NCBI GenBank assembly: GCA_018004935.1
Contig: JAGNBF010000050.1
Location: 1-53,215 of the forward strand
Direction: 5' to 3'
Length of the DNA: 53,215 nucleotides
Source: Chloroflexota bacterium
Lineage (GTDB): Bacteria > Chloroflexota > Anaerolineae > Promineifilales > Promineifilaceae
A program made the position numbers and the translations under genes. The notes below the pieces were generated by a model. The model worked only from the letters and a program-made list of their open reading frames with translations. It was not told where the DNA came from and made no database searches. The stretch's first letter is position 1. Each line of letters begins with the position of its first letter. Shown one piece after another: positions 9,315 to 17,710 of the stretch.

Positions 9315-11819
9315 CTAATCCAGCAGTACCGGCTCGGCCAGGCGTTCCAGGGTGAGGCCATTGTACATACCCACCTGTAGCCGGGACGCCGCGGCCGCGG
9401 AAAAACGGTGCAGTTGGATAATGATGTCTCCCGCCTGCCAGGTGGTTGGCTCCACATCCAGCCCATCCCACTGCCCCACAATCGTGCTGTTTTCATCCAG
9501 GGCGTGAACAAAAATTTTGAGCGGCTGACCCGTGGCTTCTGTCACCTGCCAGGCGGTCAACAGGCTGATCTCATCCGGGGTGGTGGTTTCCATCCGACGA
9601 TAACCCAAGAAGGTCATCACCCCACCCAGGCTGGCCGGTTGGCCCTGCCACGCGGCCGCGAACGGAGCCGCAAGTTGATAAAGGGCCTGTCCCCCAACCT
9701 GGGCTACTGGCGTAGACGGCCAAAACGGTTGCAGGGCCAGATCGGGTGTTTGAGCCGCCACCGCCAGCCAGCTATTCCCGGCAGGCCAGATGAAGCTGGT
9801 ACGGGCATCAAACCAACGGATTACCACATCGTTTGTCTGCCATGGGGCGGGCAACGATGGGTCTAACTCAGCGGGGCGCAACCCGGCAAAGGCCACCGAG
9901 GCCGGTTCGCCTGTGGGTTCCACCCGGTAAATGAAGATGCTTCCCCCGATGCGGGCCAGGGGTTCGCGGCCGCGGAACCCGGCAAAATAATCCTTTCCCA
10001 ACACCAGACCATGCAAATGGGTCACACTAATGGCATACAAACCGGGCGCGGGAGCCGCCGGATTAAACGGTTGATAAGCCGGGTTCATCTGCTCCGGGCC
10101 AGGTTCCCAGATGGGTAAGGCATCAAATTCAAGCCCATAAGCACTGGGGTGGGCTACACCAAAATAGCTCAACTTCAGCCGCTCCCCATTCGCCCGTTGC
10201 CACTCCGCCAACGCCGGTAAATCCTGCCCCCAATCCACATTGCTATCAGACAAAATACGCCAGCTTTCCCCCGACCAACTCACCAACCCGTTGAAATAAG
10301 GAATGTAGTCGGGCCAGGCGAAAAGGGAAGAAAGAATGAGAAGCAGGGTTAGGACGAAAGCTAAGGACTGAGTACTGAGTGCTGAGTACTGAGTTTCGAG
10401 TTTCGAGTTTCGACTTTCGAGTTGTGACTGGCTAACGGGCTGACTGGCTGACCGGCTGAAATGCTGACAAGCTGAAATGCTGACAAGCTGAAATGCTGAC
10501 CGGCTCAAAGTTGTGGCGATGAACAGAGCCAGAAAGGGCAACAGGGGAATCAGGTGGCGGTAGCCGAGGTTGAGCGGGCTAATCAGGCTGATGGCGAAGT
10601 AGGTGAGGGGGGGGAGTAAAAGAAAGAGGCGTGAGGAGTAAGGAGTGCGGGCCGCTGGCGGTTGACTGTTGGCCGCTGGCATTTTCTGGCTAACGGCTAA
10701 CGGCTCGCGGCTAACGGCCCATTGAGTTCCCCGAAGTTCCTCTGAGTTCCTACGAGTTCCTACGAGTTCCCGCACCATACAAACCATCGCCCAGCCCAAC
10801 AAAATCAGGATCGGCAGGGGGGTTTTAACCAGGAAGGTGATGGGGAAGTAATACCACCAGCCCCAGGCATCGGTTTGGCCCAGCAGGTAAGCACCATGCG
10901 GCCGCGACAGATACTCAAACTGCCAGGTGAGATCATCCCAAAAGGCTCCACCGGGCAACGGGGACAGGGCCAAGCGATAGGCGGCCCAAACCGTCACCCA
11001 GGCGACGAGGCCCATTAACAAAAGAGCCATCAGCGGCCGCAGACTACGCCAGCGCACTGCCAGCCAAAGCCCCAACAGGCCCAATGCTGGTAATAACAGA
11101 GCGGCATTAAACTTGGTCGCCGCGGCCGCGCCCAAAGCCATTCCAGCAATAATGAGGGCTGAGGCGTGAGGAGTAAGAGCCGCTGGCCGCTGGCGGTTGG
11201 CCGCTGGCGGTTTTTCGCCAACGGCTACCGGCTCGCGGCTAACCGCCCCCTGAGTTCCCCTGAGTTCCCCTGAGTTCCGACGAGTTCCCTCTTCTACTCC
11301 CCACCGCCAATACCCATACACCGCCAACACCATAAAAAAGGTCAACGGCAGGTCGCTGGTGACGAGTTGGCCGTGGGCCAGGATATTGGGGTCCAGCACC
11401 AGGAGTGCGAGGGCCATCAGACCGGCGGTGGGGCTATGGAGTTGGCAACCCCAGCGGTAGACCAACGCCCCCAGGAGCAACGTCAGCCAGATGGTAGCCA
11501 GCCGACCCAGAAAGATGAGTCGTTGCGGATTGGGGTTCAGTCGCCAGAGAAAAGCATCTCCCGCCACCGCCCAATCGCCCTCGGCCCAGGCGGGTTCATC
11601 GGTAGGCAGGCGCAATTCAGAGAGAGAAAGCAGGGGCAGGGCATTGAGGGCACTCGCCAGCAGGGGATGGCCCCAGAGGAAGTGGGTGGCTCCGGTTTTG
11701 ACGTAAGCCACGCCGCGAAACAAGTGGCCTTGTTCGTCTACGGTGGGGCTTTTCTGGGTGGCACTGCTCACCAACAGAGCAAAGGCCAACAAGAGGAGTA
11801 ACAGGGTTAAACGGCGCAC
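9315..11819 (-). CDS. GT-C fold membrane glycosyltransferase with repeat-derived loops
   Basis: 834 aa. A signal-anchor-like helix (4-20) is followed by SPTVDEQGH (24-32), the first-loop acidic motif of GT39-like enzymes, then multiple transmembrane helices and the shared C-terminal module 'LKIFVHALDENSTIVGQWDGL'. It is closely parallel to the 4375 gene ('YWQ'/'WGHPLLASALNALPLL', 'SDSNVDWGQDLPAL' against 'VDSNIDWGQDIKPL'). Three stretches do not look like enzyme sequence. Loops near residues 180-215 and 330-365 are duplicates of one another (RRNSGELRGTQGAVSREPVA and RRNSEELRGTQWAVSREPLA). Both come from GAGTTCC/GGCTAACGG word arrays. A Ser/Gln-rich loop (about 440-480) comes from CTGAGTACTGAG and TGCTGACAAGC arrays at 10370-10505. 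It is first of three glycosyltransferase genes. Confidence 0.85.
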   Translation of the reverse strand: MRRLTLLLLLLAFALLVSSATQKSPTVDEQGHLFRGVAYVKTGATHFLWGHPLLASALNALPLLSLSELRLPTDEPAWAEGDWAVAGDAFLWRLNPNPQRLIFLGRLATIWLTLLLGALVYRWGCQLHSPTAGLMALALLVLDPNILAHGQLVTSDLPLTFFMVLAVYGYWRWGVEEGTRRNSGELRGTQGAVSREPVAVGEKPPAANRQRPAALTPHASALIIAGMALGAAAATKFNAALLLPALGLLGLWLAVRWRSLRPLMALLLMGLVAWVTVWAAYRLALSPLPGGAFWDDLTWQFEYLSRPHGAYLLGQTDAWGWWYYFPITFLVKTPLPILILLGWAMVCMVRELVGTRRNSEELRGTQWAVSREPLAVSQKMPAANSQPPAARTPYSSRLFLLLPPLTYFAISLISPLNLGYRHLIPLLPFLALFIATTLSRSAFQLVSISACQHFSRSASQPVSQSQLESRNSKLETQYSALSTQSLAFVLTLLLILSSLFAWPDYIPYFNGLVSWSGESWRILSDSNVDWGQDLPALAEWQRANGERLKLSYFGVAHPSAYGLEFDALPIWEPGPEQMNPAYQPFNPAAPAPGLYAISVTHLHGLVLGKDYFAGFRGREPLARIGGSIFIYRVEPTGEPASVAFAGLRPAELDPSLPAPWQTNDVVIRWFDARTSFIWPAGNSWLAVAAQTPDLALQPFWPSTPVAQVGGQALYQLAAPFAAAWQGQPASLGGVMTFLGYRRMETTTPDEISLLTAWQVTEATGQPLKIFVHALDENSTIVGQWDGLDVEPTTWQAGDIIIQLHRFSAAAASRLQVGMYNGLTLERLAEPVLLD
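10370..10505 (-). repeat. Coding microrepeat array inside a glycosyltransferase gene
   Basis: Tandem words GAGTACTGAGT, GTTTCGA and GCTGAAATGCTGACAA follow one another and are translated in frame as a Ser/Gln-rich loop. The same TGAGTACTGAG words occur outside genes at about 20955-20990. Confidence 0.8.
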
Positions 11820-11940
11820 AGAGCTATTCTAGTCCATTTCCGACAGACACGGTAAAACGGCTGGAGATAGTTTTTAACCTGATGAAACCCTTGCCGTATT
11901 GTTGGGAAAATTGATACGAAATAGCCGATAGACAGACAGA

Positions 11941-12498
11941 CTATATGGTGAGAAGTCGCGCCCGCACGTTCATCAGAGCAAAACCGAGTAAGTTTAGCCC
12001 GCGCCATTGTTCGGGGTTTTGAGCCTGGGGATCGTTTTCGCTCCAACCGATGCCCCAGATGCGATCCATGGGGCTGGCTTCGACGAGGATACGGGTGACA
12101 GTGTTGAGGAGAAAGGTTTTCAGGGTCGGGTTTTGGCCGAATTTGGCAATGTTGCCCTGTACCACGATGTCGAACCGGTGTTGTTCCCAGGTGGTTTGGG
12201 TGAACCCCTGTACCGCACGGCCTAAATTTTTGGCGAGACTAGGGTGCGCGGCCGCGATGATCTTCTCCCTCACATCCTCATCCCCAAACAACTGGGCCTT
12301 CTCCGCCATCATGTAATGCTCGGCGGTGGCATACCTCACCCCATCCACCACAAACACCGCCGGATACCACTGGCTCAGACACTCCTTTCCCACCTGTTCC
12401 GCTTTCCCCGGTGTATGCCCCCAAAAAAACAGGTACTTGGGCTGCAAGCCGTTCGTAACTGCTGTAATCAACGTGTTCCGATCATAGACATTCGTCAT
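11941..12498 (-). CDS. NADAR-family N-glycosidase (YbiA/RibX-like)
   Basis: 185 aa, close to the family length. Family hallmarks are 'FFWGHTPGKAEQVGKECLSQWYPAVFVVDGVRYATAEHYMMAEKAQLFGDE', followed by 'AKNLGRAV..F..W...R..IV..GN..KF.QNP.L..FLL.T....LVEASPMDRIWGIG'. In known members the WGIG segment and the conserved Glu/Trp residues line the active site. These enzymes hydrolyse N-glycosidic bonds in phosphoribosyl pyrimidine intermediates of riboflavin synthesis, and some remove ADP-ribose. The gene starts 12 bp after the WD40 gene and closes a four-gene cotranscribed set with an aminotransferase, a HAD phosphatase and the WD40 protein. This suggests a metabolite-repair or salvage role (inference). 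Confidence 0.9.
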   Translation of the reverse strand: MTNVYDRNTLITAVTNGLQPKYLFFWGHTPGKAEQVGKECLSQWYPAVFVVDGVRYATAEHYMMAEKAQLFGDEDVREKIIAAAHPSLAKNLGRAVQGFTQTTWEQHRFDIVVQGNIAKFGQNPTLKTFLLNTVTRILVEASPMDRIWGIGWSENDPQAQNPEQWRGLNLLGFALMNVRARLLTI

Positions 12499-12510
12499 AC
12501 AACAGAGTCC

Positions 12511-13461
12511 TTACACACCTTGTTTTACAAGTTGCCAAATAAAAACCTGTTCGCCCCATCCTACTGCAATCTGTGATTCGTTTTGATTAAAAACAACATG
12601 GACAGGTGCAGCTTCAAGGTCCAGATCAGGTGAAAGCTCAGAGGGTGTGAGTGTAGCAACTTGTATTTTCATGCTTGTGTCAAACAAAAAAAGCTGATTC
12701 GATTCGTAGGTTACAACAGCCGCATATTGAGTAGAAGGGCTTAAGTAAGCAAGCATACCTACAGGTGAAAAATCCCATTCATCTACTTTGTTGCTATCGT
12801 TTATTCTGAAACAGTGAATTATTCCCATGTCTTCAACAGCCCATAAAGTAATCCTGTCCGGTGTAAAAACGATTTGACTGATGCGATTTCCAGGATCGCG
12901 ATCTACTCCAAGTAAAACTACACAACTACCAGAATTTACATGCCATAGACGGAGCGAACCATCTTCTTGTTCACCGCCCGTTGCTAACAATTGATCGTCA
13001 GCACTAAAAGCCAGACTAATAACATAATCTCTGTGCCCTTCAAATACACGTTCTTTATAACCTTCTCTATAGTCGTAAAGAAGGGCGACATTTGTGCCAC
13101 AAGCTATCTTGGTTCCACGATGATCAAATGCCAGAGACGCTATTTCTGAGTCAAAAGTAAATGACCATGTGACAAAATCAGCCAAGTTCCACAACTGAAG
13201 CGTTTCGCCAATTCCAGCCGCCAAAAATTGACTGTCAGAGCTAAATGCCAGGCAGTATACGGAAGAAAAACCCAGCGGATTCGTCTGTGCAGCTGGCTTC
13301 AGCGTTGCCATCAGATTGCCGGTGCGGCAGTTCCAGATTTTGATCGCCGCGCCTCTATAATCGCCTGTTGCCAGCAACAACCCATCAGGGCTGAGAGCCA
13401 TGCTCATTATGTCAGACTTGTGGTTTCCCAAGTATTTTCCGGTAGCAGAAACCTCTGTCAT
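12511..13461 (-). CDS. WD40-repeat beta-propeller protein
   Basis: 316 aa. Seven blade-like repeats are visible: 'IMSMALSPDGLLLATGDYRGAAIKIWNC', 'VYCLAFSSDSQFLAAGIGETLQLWNL', 'ASLAFDHRGTKIACG', 'VISLAFSADDQLLATGG..GSLRLWHV', 'ISQIVFTPDRITLWAVED', 'GMLAYLSPSTQYAAVV' and 'VHVVFNQNESQIAVGWGEQVFIWQL'. It is therefore a single seven-bladed propeller without a fused catalytic domain, presumably a cytosolic binding platform. Its ATG overlaps the stop of the HAD gene (ATGA), so translation is coupled. Base composition is clearly more AT-rich than its neighbours and it carries no GCGGCCGC site, in contrast to the genes on both sides. It may be a later insertion into the operon. Confidence 0.9.
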   Translation of the reverse strand: MTEVSATGKYLGNHKSDIMSMALSPDGLLLATGDYRGAAIKIWNCRTGNLMATLKPAAQTNPLGFSSVYCLAFSSDSQFLAAGIGETLQLWNLADFVTWSFTFDSEIASLAFDHRGTKIACGTNVALLYDYREGYKERVFEGHRDYVISLAFSADDQLLATGGEQEDGSLRLWHVNSGSCVVLLGVDRDPGNRISQIVFTPDRITLWAVEDMGIIHCFRINDSNKVDEWDFSPVGMLAYLSPSTQYAAVVTYESNQLFLFDTSMKIQVATLTPSELSPDLDLEAAPVHVVFNQNESQIAVGWGEQVFIWQLVKQGV

Positions 13462-14171
13462 TGTTGGACCTTGTCATTTGATAAACGATGTACTAACGGC
13501 GGTAAATGACCTAAATGATCCAACTGATGAAATTTCGGTTGGTTGGTTGGGGCCGCGGCCGCTTCGTGTGCCCAGGTGACAGCGTGGGGTATGTGGACAC
13601 CGTACCCGCCCAGTTCCAACACCGGTAATATGTCTGAAGGTAGGGAGTTGCCTACCATGAGGAACCGCTCCGGGGTGATGCTGTGGCGGTTGAGGATGGT
13701 TTCGTAGGTGGCCCGATTCTTGTGACTGACGATTTCAACGTGCCGGAAGTATGGCCCCAACCCGGACTTGGCGATTTTGGCTTCCTGATCCAACAAATCC
13801 CCTTTGGTGATGATCATCAGCGGGTAGTTTTGCGCCAGGGTGGCAACCGTATCGGCTACATGGGGTAGGAGTTGGATGTCGGCCGAGACCATCTCTTTGG
13901 CGAGTTGGATCACCTGGTGGATTTCGCGGCCGCTAATCCTTCCTTCCGTCAACTCAATGGCCGTCTCAATCATAGACAGGGTGAACGCCTTGATGCCATA
14001 CCCAAACACCTTCAGGTTGCGCATCTCCGTCTCATACAACCGGTCTTCCACCCACTCCGGCTCGTGGTACGGGGCCAAAAGTTCCTTGAGCTTTCCCTTT
14101 ACATCAACATACAGGCTTTCGGTGTGCCAGAGGGTGTCGTCAGCGTCAAAGGCGATTAAAGCAAACATCAT
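13458..14171 (-). CDS. HAD-superfamily hydrolase
   Basis: 237 aa. HAD motif I is FDADDTLWH (nucleophile Asp9, acid/base Asp11). Motif II is 'LMIITKGD' (Thr in the MIITKG strand). Motif III Lys lies in 'EIVSHKNRATY', and motif IV is 'FLMVGNSLPSDI'. The helical cap between motifs I and II makes it a C1-cap phosphatase-like member. It is expected to hydrolyse a small phosphomonoester in the cytosol; the substrate is unknown. It overlaps the aminotransferase stop upstream and the WD40 start downstream by 4 bp each, so all three are co-translated. It carries two palindrome sites; one, at 13555, encodes EAAAAP near the C terminus. Confidence 0.88.
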   Translation of the reverse strand: MMFALIAFDADDTLWHTESLYVDVKGKLKELLAPYHEPEWVEDRLYETEMRNLKVFGYGIKAFTLSMIETAIELTEGRISGREIHQVIQLAKEMVSADIQLLPHVADTVATLAQNYPLMIITKGDLLDQEAKIAKSGLGPYFRHVEIVSHKNRATYETILNRHSITPERFLMVGNSLPSDILPVLELGGYGVHIPHAVTWAHEAAAAPTNQPKFHQLDHLGHLPPLVHRLSNDKVQQ

Positions 14172-15490
14172 TGACCTAACTCAGCCTGAACCGCGGCCGC
14201 GAGTAACTCCACCATCTCATCCACCTGCTCCCGCGTCACAATCAGCGGCGGGCCAAGCATGATAATGTCCCCATTCACCCCATCGGCACACCCCTGCGAG
14301 TAGTAAACCATCAACCCGTTGTCAAACGCCCTCTGCCGGATGCGGTCGTTGAGTTTGTCTTTGGCCGGGAAAGGCGTTTTGGTGGCCCGATCCTGCACAA
14401 ACTCCAGCCCCCAGAACAACCCCTTGCCCCGGATGTCGCCGATGTGCGGATGTTCGCTGAAGGTGTGGTAGAGCTTTTGCCCCAGGTAGGTTCCCATCTT
14501 CGCCGAGTTGGCGATGAGATTTTCGTTGTGGATGATGTTGAGGGTAGCGAGACCCGCGGCCGCGCCCACCGTATGATGGCTAAATGTGCCGCCGTGATTA
14601 AAATCGCCCAACTTTTGCCGGATGCGCTCCACATTTTCCAGCCCTGTCGCCACAAACCCAAACGGGAAATACCCCCCGGCTAACCCCTTCGATGTCACCA
14701 TGATGTCAGGCACAACCTGCCAATGGTTTAGCCCCCACCAGGCTCCGGTGCGCCCCATCCCCACCAGCACTTCATCGGCAATGAGCAACACACCATACCG
14801 GTCACAAATGCGGCGCACGGCAGGCCAATAATCATCCGGTGGCACTACCGCCCCCAGGCTGGCCCCACTGATCGGCTCGGCCAGGAAGGCGGCTACCTGT
14901 CCGGCCCCGTAGGCTTGAATGGTGGCTTCCAGTTGCCCGGCCAATTCTTCCCCGGTGAGGTTGGCCCGGTACGGGTAAGGGGGGGCAACATGGGGCATCT
15001 CCTGCATCATGGGCAAATAGGGCGTGCGCAGACCGGCGCGGCCGCTGACCGACAACGCGCCCAAGGTCATGCCATGATAACTCTGCCAGCGCGAAATAAT
15101 CAGGTGGCGACCACCTTCCCCCCGCGCCATCTGGATCTGCCGCGCCAGCTTAATCGCCCCTTCCACCACTTCACTGCCACTGCTCAGGAAGTAAAAACGG
15201 GGGTCTGGCAACGGCACAACCTCGGCCAGAGCATCACAGTAATCTTCAATCGCCTGGCTGGTAAAGGTTAGTGGATGAACAAAGGCCGCTTTTTCGGCCT
15301 GCCGGGCCATCGCCGCCACAATTTCCTGGCGGCCATGCCCCACATTGATGACCAACGGGCCACCGGAACCGTCAATGTACCGTTTGCCGTCGGTGTCCCA
15401 TAAATAAATACCCTCGCCATGAGAAATCATGGGGCGAGGGTGATTGAGTTTGCGATAAAAAACGTGACCTTGGGGATGAGCGTATGGCAT
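14168..15490 (-). CDS. Class III pyridoxal-phosphate aminotransferase
   Basis: 440 aa from ATG 15490. Seventeen more codons are open but derive from a GGGAACTCGT word repeat and are excluded. Fold-type I features in order: 'GEGIYLWDTDGKRYIDGSGGPLV' (26-48), 'SSGSEVVEGAIKLAR' cofactor phosphate site (103-117), YHGMTLGAL (138-146), 'LLIADEVLVGMGRTG' (Asp239 to the pyridine nitrogen), 'DIMVTSKGLAGGYFPFG' with the Schiff-base Lys268, and GGTFSHHT. These enzymes move amino groups from omega- or alpha-amino donors to 2-oxo acids. The substrate cannot be read from the sequence. As the first gene of the set with HAD, WD40 and NADAR genes it supplies the operon's promoter side. It sits downstream of the kamA gene, so a role in beta- or omega-amino-acid breakdown is possible. 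Confidence 0.9.
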   Translation of the reverse strand: MPYAHPQGHVFYRKLNHPRPMISHGEGIYLWDTDGKRYIDGSGGPLVINVGHGRQEIVAAMARQAEKAAFVHPLTFTSQAIEDYCDALAEVVPLPDPRFYFLSSGSEVVEGAIKLARQIQMARGEGGRHLIISRWQSYHGMTLGALSVSGRAGLRTPYLPMMQEMPHVAPPYPYRANLTGEELAGQLEATIQAYGAGQVAAFLAEPISGASLGAVVPPDDYWPAVRRICDRYGVLLIADEVLVGMGRTGAWWGLNHWQVVPDIMVTSKGLAGGYFPFGFVATGLENVERIRQKLGDFNHGGTFSHHTVGAAAGLATLNIIHNENLIANSAKMGTYLGQKLYHTFSEHPHIGDIRGKGLFWGLEFVQDRATKTPFPAKDKLNDRIRQRAFDNGLMVYYSQGCADGVNGDIIMLGPPLIVTREQVDEMVELLAAAVQAELGQ

Positions 15491-15841
15491 AGTGGGAACT
15501 CGTGGGAACTTGTAGGAACTGGGAAACCTGGTGTTAAGCAAACAATAATTAATTGTTGAATTTGTGAATTGTTGAATGATTAGGGTTCGTAAAAATATAA
15601 CTTCCCGGTTCAGACCTGACAGGTTTCCGAAAACCTGTCAGGTCTTGACGGAACTTAATCTTTTACAGGCCCTTAACGAGTAACGTATCCATTAACCATT
15701 CAACAGTTCAACAATTCACCCATTAATTATTTCCCCAGGTTCCTCTGGGTTCCTATACTGTTCGCGGTCAGTAGTTGCGCTTTTGTGCTGTGGCCGGTCT
15801 CCTGACCGAGCCACCAAACTGTGACCGCGCTGAGTATATCT
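15491..15841. other. Spacer with 15-bp perfect hairpin and repeat words
   Basis: A perfect stem AGACCTGACAGGTTT/AAACCTGTCAGGTCT with a 4-nt loop lies at 15612-15645. On the minus strand it is followed by an AT-rich tract, so it may end kamA transcription; the same word is a common bacterial interspersed repeat. Also present are GGGAACTCGT words next to the aminotransferase start, an AGGGTTCG fragment at 15583, and a GGTCTCCTGACC word at about 15795 shared with 26173, 38790, 30765 and 50710. No gene is supported. Confidence 0.65.
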
Positions 15842-17248
15842 TCAATCGGTTGTTGTCTCTGGCAATGCTTCCCGCTTCTCCCCCTTCTCCCCTTCCATGG
15901 CCCCGACGCCGAGGGGTTGCCATTTGGCCGAAAGGTCGCCACTGCGGAGACGGTGTTCCCCGCCGCCACGTGCGTGCGTGCCGGAAAATCCTTCTGGCTC
16001 AATAGACATTTGTTTGCCTTCAAGCAGTTTCAATATGCCTTCCTGGCCGGGTTCGGGACGGTGGGCGATGAGGGCTTCCTGCGCTTTGATCTCGTAGGGA
16101 TCATAATCCAGGGGTTCGGTGTAGGTGGTGATGAACCCTTCAAAGTTGCGTAGAATGACTTTGCCGGGAGCCTGGGAGATGACGTAGTTGGGCATGACGG
16201 GTATTTTGCCCCCACCGCCGGGGGCATCTACCACATAAGTCGGCACAGAATAACCCGATGTGTGACCGCGCAACCCTTCGATGATTTCGATCCCTTTGGC
16301 GACAGTGGTGCGCAAATGGCCGGAACCTTCCACCAGGTCGCATTGGTACAGGTAGTAGGGACGCACCCGGATCTTGACCAGTTCGTGGACGAGTTTACGC
16401 TGGATGTGGACGGAGTCATTCACCCCAGCCAGCAAGACGGATTGGTTGCCCAGGGGGACGCCAGCACGGGTGAGACGGTCGGCCGCGGCCGCGAGTTCTG
16501 GCGTAATCTCTTTCGGGTGGTTGACATGGATGTTCAGCCAGAACGGATGGTACTTGCTGAGCATGTCACAAAACTCCGGCGTGACGCGCATGGGCAGAAA
16601 CACCGGAACCCGTGAGCCAATGCGCAGAATTTCCACATGGGGAATCGCCCGCAGACGGCCCAAAATTTCATCCAACAACTTGGGGGCCAACACCATCGGG
16701 TCGCCCCCGGAGAGCAACACGTCCCGGATTTGTGGCGTCCTTTCGATGTAATCAATCTGGGCGTCAAACTCCGCCCGGCTAAACGTCTGCGTGGGGTCGC
16801 CCACGATGCGGCTTCGGGTGCAATAGCGGCAATAGCTGGCGCACTGCGTCGTAATCAGCATCAGCACCCGATCCGGGTAACGATGCACCAACCCCGGAAC
16901 CGGCGAATGTTTGTCCTCGGCCAGGGAATCTTCCATCATAGATTGGAAAGGAACCAGTTCCCGGTCGGTGGGGATGACCTGTTTCCGCACCGGGCAATGG
17001 GGATCATCCGGGTCAATCAGGCTGGCAAAATAGGGGGTGATGTCCACCCGGAACAACCCCTGGCTGGACAACGCCTTGCGCTCCGAATCGGTGAGGTTGA
17101 TGACCTTTTCCAGTTCAGCCACGGAATTAAGGCGATGACTCATCTGCCAGCGCCAATCCATCCATTTTTCATCGGGCACATCAGCCCAATACGGGGCGCG
17201 GGTATACACTTTGTCGGTGAGGGGACTTGCGGAAACAGTGGGATTCAT
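15842..17248 (-). CDS. kamA: KamA-family radical SAM lysine 2,3-aminomutase
   Basis: 468 aa; AAGGAGA lies 5 nt before ATG. Cluster-binding cysteines CASYCRYC give C136, C140 and C143. 'LLSGGDPMVL' (SAM GGD motif) and PGGGGK (Lys348, Schiff base to PLP) are present. Acidic residues matching those that bind the substrate side-chain amine in clostridial LAM are kept (CDLVEGSGH Asp314 and VVDAPGG Asp341), favouring lysine over glutamate. The reaction is L-lysine to beta-lysine. The last 50 residues (GTHARGGGEHRLRSGD...) look unrelated to catalysis. No kamDE, kdd/kce or ablB partner is in view. Downstream on the strand is the aminotransferase operon; upstream are HepT/MntA and the CoA-transferase genes, which fits amino-acid fermentation or catabolism. 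Confidence 0.92.
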   Translation of the reverse strand: MNPTVSASPLTDKVYTRAPYWADVPDEKWMDWRWQMSHRLNSVAELEKVINLTDSERKALSSQGLFRVDITPYFASLIDPDDPHCPVRKQVIPTDRELVPFQSMMEDSLAEDKHSPVPGLVHRYPDRVLMLITTQCASYCRYCTRSRIVGDPTQTFSRAEFDAQIDYIERTPQIRDVLLSGGDPMVLAPKLLDEILGRLRAIPHVEILRIGSRVPVFLPMRVTPEFCDMLSKYHPFWLNIHVNHPKEITPELAAAADRLTRAGVPLGNQSVLLAGVNDSVHIQRKLVHELVKIRVRPYYLYQCDLVEGSGHLRTTVAKGIEIIEGLRGHTSGYSVPTYVVDAPGGGGKIPVMPNYVISQAPGKVILRNFEGFITTYTEPLDYDPYEIKAQEALIAHRPEPGQEGILKLLEGKQMSIEPEGFSGTHARGGGEHRLRSGDLSAKWQPLGVGAMEGEKGEKREALPETTTD

Positions 17249-17260
17249 ACGTTCTCCTTG

Positions 17261-17288
17261 ACCTATCCCAGTGGGATTCTGGATAGGT
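17261..17288 (-). promoter_or_regulatory. Small inverted repeat in the kamA leader
   Basis: ACCTATCC at 17261-17268 pairs with GGATAGGT at 17281-17288. It lies between the HepT stop and the kamA ribosome site, about 12 nt before the kamA start. There is no T-tract. It may be a weak attenuator or simply chance. Confidence 0.3.
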
Positions 17289-17710
17289 TAATGATTCTTC
17301 TCCAGGTATTCGGCCACATGGTGAGCATATTCTTCAAAATCACCCAGGTCGTTTTGTAGAAATTGGTAAAGTTTGCTCATGTCAACGTCTAGATACATAT
17401 GTACCAGAATGTTGCGAAAACCAGCCATTCGGACCAGTTTTTCGGCTAAGGGAAGGGGGATGATTTGTTGATTGGCCAGGAACGTGAAGATTTCTTTGTA
17501 TGTGGTGGGAATCTGGCTGGACGCGGCCGCGAGCAAAATCGAGCCAATATCCAAAGCGGCTTGAATCGCTACCTGGATTTGTCGTTCTGTAGCCAGTTGG
17601 ATGATGGAATCAGCCAAAAACTCAGCCAATGTCAGTTCGCGCCAGACTTGTAGTGCTTGCAAGGCGTCGGCGATGCGACTCAAACGAGCGGCGATAGCGG
17701 TTATATCCAT
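17288..17710 (-). CDS. hepT: HepT-type toxin (DUF86, HEPN ribonuclease)
   Basis: 140 aa, the usual length. All-helical HEPN protein with the active-site motif R-X4-H-X-Y in GFRNILVHMYLDVD (Arg99, His104, Tyr106). 'ATERQIQVAIQAALDIGSILL' is the family's second helix. HepT proteins are RNases or cell-arresting toxins held in check when the partner MntA adds AMP to the tyrosine of this motif. The start lies inside the 3' end of the upstream nucleotidyltransferase gene (89 bp overlap), so the two are translationally linked. The pair sits between kamA and a CoA-transferase gene. The motif is intact, so the toxin should be active. Confidence 0.93.
   Translation of the reverse strand: MDITAIAARLSRIADALQALQVWRELTLAEFLADSIIQLATERQIQVAIQAALDIGSILLAAASSQIPTTYKEIFTFLANQQIIPLPLAEKLVRMAGFRNILVHMYLDVDMSKLYQFLQNDLGDFEEYAHHVAEYLEKNH

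Noticed and set aside
15727-16023. 98-aa minus-strand frame at the kamA 3' end
   Set aside because: Overlaps kamA in another frame and extends into repeat words; no start signal.
16637-17359. 240-aa plus-strand frame opposite kamA
   Set aside because: Antisense shadow of kamA, whose motifs and ribosome site are complete.
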